DNA of 64,000 nucleotides, taken from contig NC_021673.1 in assembly GCF_000247815.1 (NCBI RefSeq), forward strand, positions 112,819,479 through 112,883,478, written 5' to 3'. Numbering within the stretch: the first letter of the stretch is position 1; every line of letters begins with the position of its first letter. This stretch comes from Ficedula albicollis. Its lineage: Eukaryota; Chordata; Aves; Passeriformes; Muscicapidae. Below are positions 57,256 to 64,000 of this stretch, one piece after another. Made by a program: the position numbers and the translations under genes. The notes below the pieces were generated by a model. It worked only from the letters and a program-made list of their open reading frames with translations. It made no database searches and was not told the DNA's origin.

Positions 57256-58673
57256 AACTATTGCATTTGCTTTTGTCTGTAGCAAGGCTAAACTCAGTTG
57301 GAACATCTAGTAGGACACAGCAGTGATGCTATGCCTCCTGAAAGCTAAAAAATACAAGATCCACAGCTGTCTCTGCAGCATCCTTTCCCATAAGTCCTTC
57401 TGATGTGTGCGGGGCCATTCACTCAAGGTTGTTCTTCTGATGCAGACTAGTGAAGCTTTTGTTCCCCTCTTGTTCCCTTCAAGCAAGTTTTCTAATGTAC
57501 ACAGTGCACAGCTGTTAGTGCTTAAAAAAAGAGGACTCTGTATGCAATACAAGTTCCATTTACATTTGACAGAATTATTAGTACTTTAAAAAGAGAAGTG
57601 ATAAAGCAGCTCCCTTCCAGTGGGAAAGTAAGTGCCTCTCAGAAGTGCCTTTTTAAAAGACTGTGCTAGGAGCTGTGTTATGAGAGTATAACTAATGTGT
57701 GGACATAAGTGGTAATGTCTAGGGGCACAAGAGACTGGTATGCTCCAAGTTATGTAGCTGTTAAGGATCCTCTGCAGTTCTGCAGTGTGTCATGTTCGAG
57801 CTGCGCTTCCCTTGCAAAGTGCTAATAATTAAGTGATATGAGTGGGCCTGCAGTGCCTCCAGTGTTGCCACTGTAGGGCTGTGCTGGAATTAGATGGAGA
57901 ACAGAACATTCCTTACCGTTCTGAATCTGAAGACAGACGAGGACTTGAAACAGGATGTTGGATGCAGGTGTGGCACAAGGAAGAGCAAGCAGAAGTGATC
58001 CATCCGTGCTTCTGCAGCACTCTCCCCCTTTGCACCCTCACTCCCACCCTCTCTCTGCTTCTCCCCTTGCCTTTCCCTCTCCTCACCCTTTTCCAGTATA
58101 TTTGTTTGGCTTAAATACAAAAGGGGAAAAAAAGTTGAGACTTTTTTCCTAATTATTTCAGAACATTAGTATTCTTTGAATTATTTAATCTCAGACTACA
58201 TTTAGCTTGTTCTCTCTTGTGTTAAGGACATGCAGCCATTTTTTTTTTGCATAGAAAGGCAGTGTTTTCTAATGCCTAAAGGAAAGGGATTAGATGCAGG
58301 ATTTTTATTTTTGGCAGTCATCAAAAATGACTGACTAATTTTAGATGCTTACATGTAACTTCCCCTCACCTTCTGTTTCTTGGGCTCAAAGGTATATATC
58401 AATTTTTTTATTATTAAAAGCTAAGTGAATAGACCCTGGTTGTTTATATCCCTTTTCCTGCACTCTCCACAAAATATGAACATTCTTGGATAATTTAATA
58501 ATGTTTAACTTTCTCAGAGTCATCTTTCCTTAAACAAGTTCCATACATGCTTGCCTTGATCACAATCCATATATGCTTTTCTGCCTATTTTCCCCCCAGG
58601 CTTATGTGCCTTTTCTAGTACCTTTATAAATACTTGCTTTTTTCTATGTGTTCTGACATGCTTGGGCTCACTA

Positions 58674-58821
58674 ATTACGTGAACTACGTATTAGAAAAAA
58701 GGGATTTTAATTTTTACTTCTAGAATTTGGATGCGTTTAGACAGTACATTACGTGAACTACGTATTAGAAAAAAGGGATTTAAATTTTTACTTCTAGAAT
58801 TTGGATGCATTTAGACAGTAC
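58674..58821 (+). repeat. two-copy tandem duplication, 74-bp period
   Basis: ATTACGTGAACTACGTATTA starts both copies (58674 and 58748), which end TTTAGACAGTAC. There are about two substitutions (GATTTTAA/GATTTAAA and GCGTTT/GCATTT). Confidence 0.95.
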
Positions 58822-60527
58822 TGTTTGCTGCATGTTCTAGGGTTTTTTTCTATTTTGCATGGGTTTTGTTTCATTTTAAAACATGCTTTATCTCTTCATT
58901 TTGTCAGATTTATTACTCGCCTAAAATTCTTCATCTAATTTCTTGCATCTGAGCTCAAACAGATTGGATTCTATTGTCTTTTTTGACACTACAGTGTATT
59001 GGAATGAATATAGCTATCCCACTTGTCTTCTTGATTTAGACAAGGTCTAAATTAACAAGTCACATTTCATTTTGAAAACATATGTTTGCAATTCTTCAGT
59101 CTTACTCGGCATATTTCCCACTTTAGTGAAGATGGAAAAGGTCTTTGTTTCTTTCTGTAAAAGATGCTTCTTGCTTTTCTCTTCATGTCTGAAGCAATTA
59201 TTCCTACAGTAGTAGATACTTTTTCTTTTTCATCCTTTGATGTTTTACTTCTAAGTTTAATCTGGTTATTTTTAATAAGACTAAAGTAATACTCAGAATC
59301 ACTTTCACCATCTGTCTTCAAAATCTGTCTTTTCATTTTGTATTTGAAGGCAGACTGTTCATGTTATGTCAATGATCAGGTGGGAATGACAAAGAGCTTT
59401 ACTTATCACGATTGATAACTTCATAACCAGAACTAAAGAAAATGAGCCATATTGTGTATCATGTTACCCTTTACTGTGAAGAGGTGAGACATGGAAGAGA
59501 ACTTATACAGAGTGAACATGAGCACCCAAGCTGAGATACATCAGAATTTCTGAGAGTGCCATAGGATGGGTTGGTACCTGTGCATGTCACCTTCCCAGAC
59601 CTGAACATGTGGTGGCTGACTTTGTTGTTCTAGCAGCAGCTCACGAGTCAGACTCTGCATTTCTGTTTGCTGTATTTACATATGTATGTAGTGCTGGATG
59701 TCACTCTTACCATCCATGTATTTCTCAGTGTTACTGTAGATATTTTGTGGTCACAACAGCAAAAAGGCCCTGGTAGTTGTATCTTGTCAAAAGTATTTCC
59801 CTTATATTCCCATTTATATACTTCCTACTCAGAAACTTCTCCACTGCTGGCTTTAAATATGTGGAAACTGGTTTAAGAAAGGATAGATTTTTCATCAGTC
59901 ATGGCACTGTGTAAATGTGTTCATTTTTCTGTTTGAGATGAGCCTCTGAGTGTTTCTTATCTTCAGGCAAAGAAGCAGTTGCTATCCTATTGTGTCTGTG
60001 GGTTTTTGCAAGGCCTGTCTATTTTTTTTAACTGTTCTGTGTCTTCAGCTGCATTACTACTTCCACTTTCCTACCATCTGTGTCCTCAGGACCTGAAATC
60101 ATCAATGTTTGTACTAAACTTCGTAATTACTGACTCCTTAACTATTCAATCCCCTCCTTTTTTTGCTTCTCTCCAGTATTACACCATTTCTCTGCATGCT
60201 TCCCTTTCCTTTTTTTATGTATATCAGAACTGTTGACAAGCTTTTGCTTCCCTTGAAACAAAAGACAGGCAGAGAAGAAAACGGGGAGTGACTGTAGCCC
60301 TCAAGGGGATCAGCATGTGTGTGGACACGTGCTGATGTGTGCCTCCAACTCTTCTATAGGGTGGATTACAGTCTGGTTCAGATTTTAGGGCTTGGGGCCA
60401 GGGAAGAGGCAGTGGCATGAATGCCATTGTGATGTGAGTTTAACAGACCATCCTATCTAACTCAGCACTCCCTAGAGTACCTTGTGCAGTTGTAGGACTT
60501 TGCCTAGATAAGAGCAGGGCCAGAGGC

Positions 60528-60962
60528 AGTTTTACCAATGTGTATAAAAAGATGTGGCTCTACCAAAGGCAGTAGGTACAAACCACAGGGCAGGAGCTTT
60601 TCTATGGACATGAAGTAAAACTTTTTTTAGTGAGGGCACGGGCTGCCTAGAGAGGTTTTGAGTTCTCCATCTTTGGACATATTAAAAATGAATTGATTTT
60701 TATTTCCACCTGAAGTGTGCTATTGTAGTTCAATAGCACAAATATGTTAATACTTTCAGTGTGGTTTTCTCAGCTCTGAGAGATGAATGAAAGGCTTGTG
60801 CCTTAACTTGGTAGGCTATCTAGCACATGTACAGGTGCTTCCTATGGATGGGGTTTTGTGCAATCTGGCCTAGTGGAAGGTGTCTCAGGCCATGGCAGGG
60901 GAGTGGAACTAGGTGATCTTTTAAGGTCCCTTTCAATCCAAGCCATTCTTTGATTCAGTGTA
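60528..60962 (+). mobile_element. degraded CR1 LINE 3' end
   Basis: CR1-like phrases run in order: CAATGTGTATAAA, GGGCTGCCTAGAGAGGTTTTG and TCTCCATCTTTGGACATATT, then GGCCTAGTGGAAGGTGTCTC, GTGGAACTAGGTGATCTTTT and a CATTCTTTGATTCAGTG end. The middle (about 60695-60830) is highly diverged or interrupted. Orientation is + and the copy is older than the one at 52281. Confidence 0.7.
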
Positions 60963-62716
60963 GGAAAGCATACACCATTTTGTACTGGAAATAATGTGGG
61001 TTATTCCATTTCTAGTTTCCAAATCAAATTTGAAAAGAAAATATGGTCATGATTATGGACAGTTCAGCAGAAACATCTGTTCAGTCAACCTTTAAGCAAC
61101 AACAACCCCAGCACTAAACAAAATACCATTTTCATTAAATAAATACTATTAAGTCATCATCTTCAATGTTAAGTGTGGCCAGTTCAGTTCAGAAGCTGTG
61201 GAAAGAACTCAGAGGAGGGCACTAAAATTTGCACAAGCCATAAAAATGTCTAAGGAAAAATTACTGGACTTGAGCTTTTTAATCTACCAGAACAAAATTA
61301 AAAGTGAAGAGCATCAAATTTAATACAATCAGCTGCTGTATTTCAAACAATAGACAACTAACCCATGGAAGTCTTTTGCATACTAAAAGTTAGTATTGAT
61401 TGCTGCCACAGTTCAACTGATATAAATAGAAGATGGTGGATGCATATATATGAGTAGTAGCCACAGTTATATCAAAGAGACTGAAATATTTATGGACATT
61501 AAAATTCCCTTTTTCAGTCTTATACCGGCTAAACTAAATAGAAATGGAAAACTTTTATTTGACAGCTTTCCTAGTAATTGGCTATAGTATGGTCTTTCAC
61601 AAGCTTTATCTACATGATCTGTTCCTTGCAATTATCAAGGGTTAGTTCAACCTCGGCTTTGATCTGATATTGTTACCATATGGTACTATTCAGATATGAC
61701 TAAATGCTGTAAAATACAGCATCTTTGCTTATAATTGAGTTGTGTAGCAGAAACACTACCATCAGAAATGCAGCCATTGTTTAACAGAACTTACAGATTT
61801 TTTGTGACAGCTACAGCTGCTTTTCCTTTTGGCCCAAGTGCATTCACACTCATTCTCTTTTATAGACTTGCCAACTGTTAGAGCATTCTTTTAGTTTGGT
61901 CCCATTTATCACAGTCTCTTTTGAATAGTAGTTGTATAAGTGGAAAAATGACTTTTAGATAGGTAATGGCATACTTGAACAGTCAGCAGTATTCTATAGG
62001 AAATGGAGAAAGTTACTCAATTATGTTCTTACTAGAATACATGCGAGTTCACTTAAAAGTATTTTGCAGATGGGTAGAAGTTAAGTTTTATAATTGCCAT
62101 TATTTAACAAGGAGAGCTCTAGCTGTGGATAACTCCTTGACATAATTGGTTCCCAGGTCATTAGCCAAAATAGTGAACAGAATAATGATTGTTTTGCATT
62201 ATTGTAGAGAATTTAGGCTTTTATAAGTGCAAGGAGATCTTATTAGTTTCTGAAGAATGTGTCAGTCACAACATGAGCAGTCCAGAGACTAATAGGAGCA
62301 CATATATAGTAATAAGTTCTGTTTCACTTTTTAGTTTCTTATACTAAAATATTGGTATGGACACAGTATATGGTTTTATAATGCTAGTCTCTGCAGCCAT
62401 TCAGTATTTCCCAATGAGAATTTCTGTCTCTTGGGCTTAATGAGAAACCTCTTCCACAGGGGTGCCACACAGCCTCAAGGGAGAAAGTATCTGCCTTGAC
62501 TTTTAACATGGCTCAAGCTATCAACTGCTAGTAAAAAAGTTGTTCATGAATAAGTAAGGATCCTTCCAGCCATCATGAAGCATAACTGGTAGCAGATACA
62601 ATGGGTTTGTGTCTGAGAATGATGGTTCCAAAAACTGAGTGTAATCAAAGGTTTTAATTGCAAGCAGGCGACCTAAGGCATTATCTTATGAAATCACAGT
62701 GATTCTGAAGGTCACA

Positions 62717-63672
62717 NNNNNNNNNNNNNNNNNNNNNNNNNNNNNNNNNNNNNNNNNNNNNNNNNNNNNNNNNNNNNNNNNNNNNNNNNNNNNNNNNNNN
62801 NNNNNNNNNNNNNNNNNNNNNNNNNNNNNNNNNNNNNNNNNNNNNNNNNNNNNNNNNNNNNNNNNNNNNNNNNNNNNNNNNNNNNNNNNNNNNNNNNNNN
62901 NNNNNNNNNNNNNNNNNNNNNNNNNNNNNNNNNNNNNNNNNNNNNNNNNNNNNNNNNNNNNNNNNNNNNNNNNNNNNNNNNNNNNNNNNNNNNNNNNNNN
63001 NNNNNNNNNNNNNNNNNNNNNNNNNNNNNNNNNNNNNNNNNNNNNNNNNNNNNNNNNNNNNNNNNNNNNNNNNNNNNNNNNNNNNNNNNNNNNNNNNNNN
63101 NNNNNNNNNNNNNNNNNNNNNNNNNNNNNNNNNNNNNNNNNNNNNNNNNNNNNNNNNNNNNNNNNNNNNNNNNNNNNNNNNNNNNNNNNNNNNNNNNNNN
63201 NNNNNNNNNNNNNNNNNNNNNNNNNNNNNNNNNNNNNNNNNNNNNNNNNNNNNNNNNNNNNNNNNNNNNNNNNNNNNNNNNNNNNNNNNNNNNNNNNNNN
63301 NNNNNNNNNNNNNNNNNNNNNNNNNNNNNNNNNNNNNNNNNNNNNNNNNNNNNNNNNNNNNNNNNNNNNNNNNNNNNNNNNNNNNNNNNNNNNNNNNNNN
63401 NNNNNNNNNNNNNNNNNNNNNNNNNNNNNNNNNNNNNNNNNNNNNNNNNNNNNNNNNNNNNNNNNNNNNNNNNNNNNNNNNNNNNNNNNNNNNNNNNNNN
63501 NNNNNNNNNNNNNNNNNNNNNNNNNNNNNNNNNNNNNNNNNNNNNNNNNNNNNNNNNNNNNNNNNNNNNNNNNNNNNNNNNNNNNNNNNNNNNNNNNNNN
63601 NNNNNNNNNNNNNNNNNNNNNNNNNNNNNNNNNNNNNNNNNNNNNNNNNNNNNNNNNNNNNNNNNNNNNNNN
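62717..63672. other. assembly gap, 956 N
   Basis: Unknown bases only. The frames reported through it are meaningless. An exon could be hidden here; the next ASXL3 exon is the obvious candidate to test. Confidence 1.
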
Positions 63673-64000
63673 CTGTCCAAATGAGGGGCTCTTTCAGATA
63701 CGAATCACAAGCTGTGGTCAATTATATCAGACTGCATAGGGTGACTCCACTGGAAGGGCATTAAGAGATTAGAAGCCTGGAAGCCCCAATGCAAGGACTG
63801 ACTCTTAAGCACCTTTCTTTGAAATTGGAGGTTGGCAATTGGTCAGAAGCGAATTATATTCAAGAGCACTTTTAGTTTTGTTTTAAATGATGTTGTAATA
63901 GATGGCAATTTGTTATACCATCTTGACATAGAAAACATGGTAAAAAAGGAAAATTTACCTTTTCTTCTCTATACTAAGGCAAAATTAACAATGCCTGCTT
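63673..64000 (+). other. intronic sequence after the gap
   Basis: AT-rich sequence with no recognisable exon, repeat or RNA gene. Confidence 0.7.

Noticed and set aside
57842..58152. Frames of 65-90 residues with Cys-rich start (CLQCCHCRAVLELDG)
   Set aside because: No family recognised; both strands are open in a C/T-rich stretch.
61190..61340. Resemblance to an ancient L3/CR1 reverse-transcriptase segment (GAGGAGGGCACTAAAATTTG)
   Set aside because: Too diverged to support by eye without a repeat library.
62681..63739. Open frames of unknown residues
   Set aside because: They cross the N gap and contain no information.

Overview
The window is vertebrate genomic DNA, almost certainly from a bird and probably a songbird. 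It is AT-rich and intron-dominated, carries CR1 LINE fragments and an LTR family that I know as abundant in bird genomes, and has one multi-exon gene on the + strand. That gene is ASXL3 (additional sex combs-like 3), a chromatin cofactor of the BAP1 (PR-DUB) histone H2A deubiquitinase. Six internal coding exons can be placed exactly at 18869-18977, 20326-20437, 29945-30066, 42686-42803, 43952-44071 and 48596-48759. All have GT...AG borders. Their phases join into one open frame of about 249 codons, corresponding to roughly residues 46-294 of the human protein as I remember it.

Layout. 1-18868 is the intron upstream of the first visible exon. It holds two fragments of an endogenous retrovirus LTR family (about 870-1242 and 12050-12805), a long purine-rich tract (1243-1725), a CpG cluster (2540-2870), an old CR1 copy (about 5070-6482), and two giant C homopolymers (889 and 515 bases). 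18869-20437 holds the exon for the C-terminal half of the N-terminal HARE-HTH (ASXN) domain and the first linker exon. Two long introns (9.5 and 12.6 kb) follow, with three further linker exons at 29945-44071. The exon at 48596-48759 opens the DEUBAD (ASXH) domain that binds and activates BAP1. After 48759 the window is intron to its end, with two more CR1 fragments and a 956-base N gap (62717-63672). Exons 1-2 and everything after the first half of DEUBAD are not visible. They lie outside the window or, for one exon, possibly in the gap.

The most unusual property is structural. At least eleven local duplications, mostly two-copy with units of about 53 to 872 bp and mostly 97-100% identical, are scattered through the introns. 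One lies 15 bp after an exon's splice donor. With the homopolymers and the N gap, this suggests either recent local duplication or assembly artefact. Speculative biological leads are a possible 3-nt microexon, an alternative last exon, a small unrecognised minus-strand exon-like frame, and a perfect 22-bp inverted repeat. I found no operon, CRISPR array, new defence system or other previously undescribed system. Most short open frames in the window are chance products or homopolymer translations.
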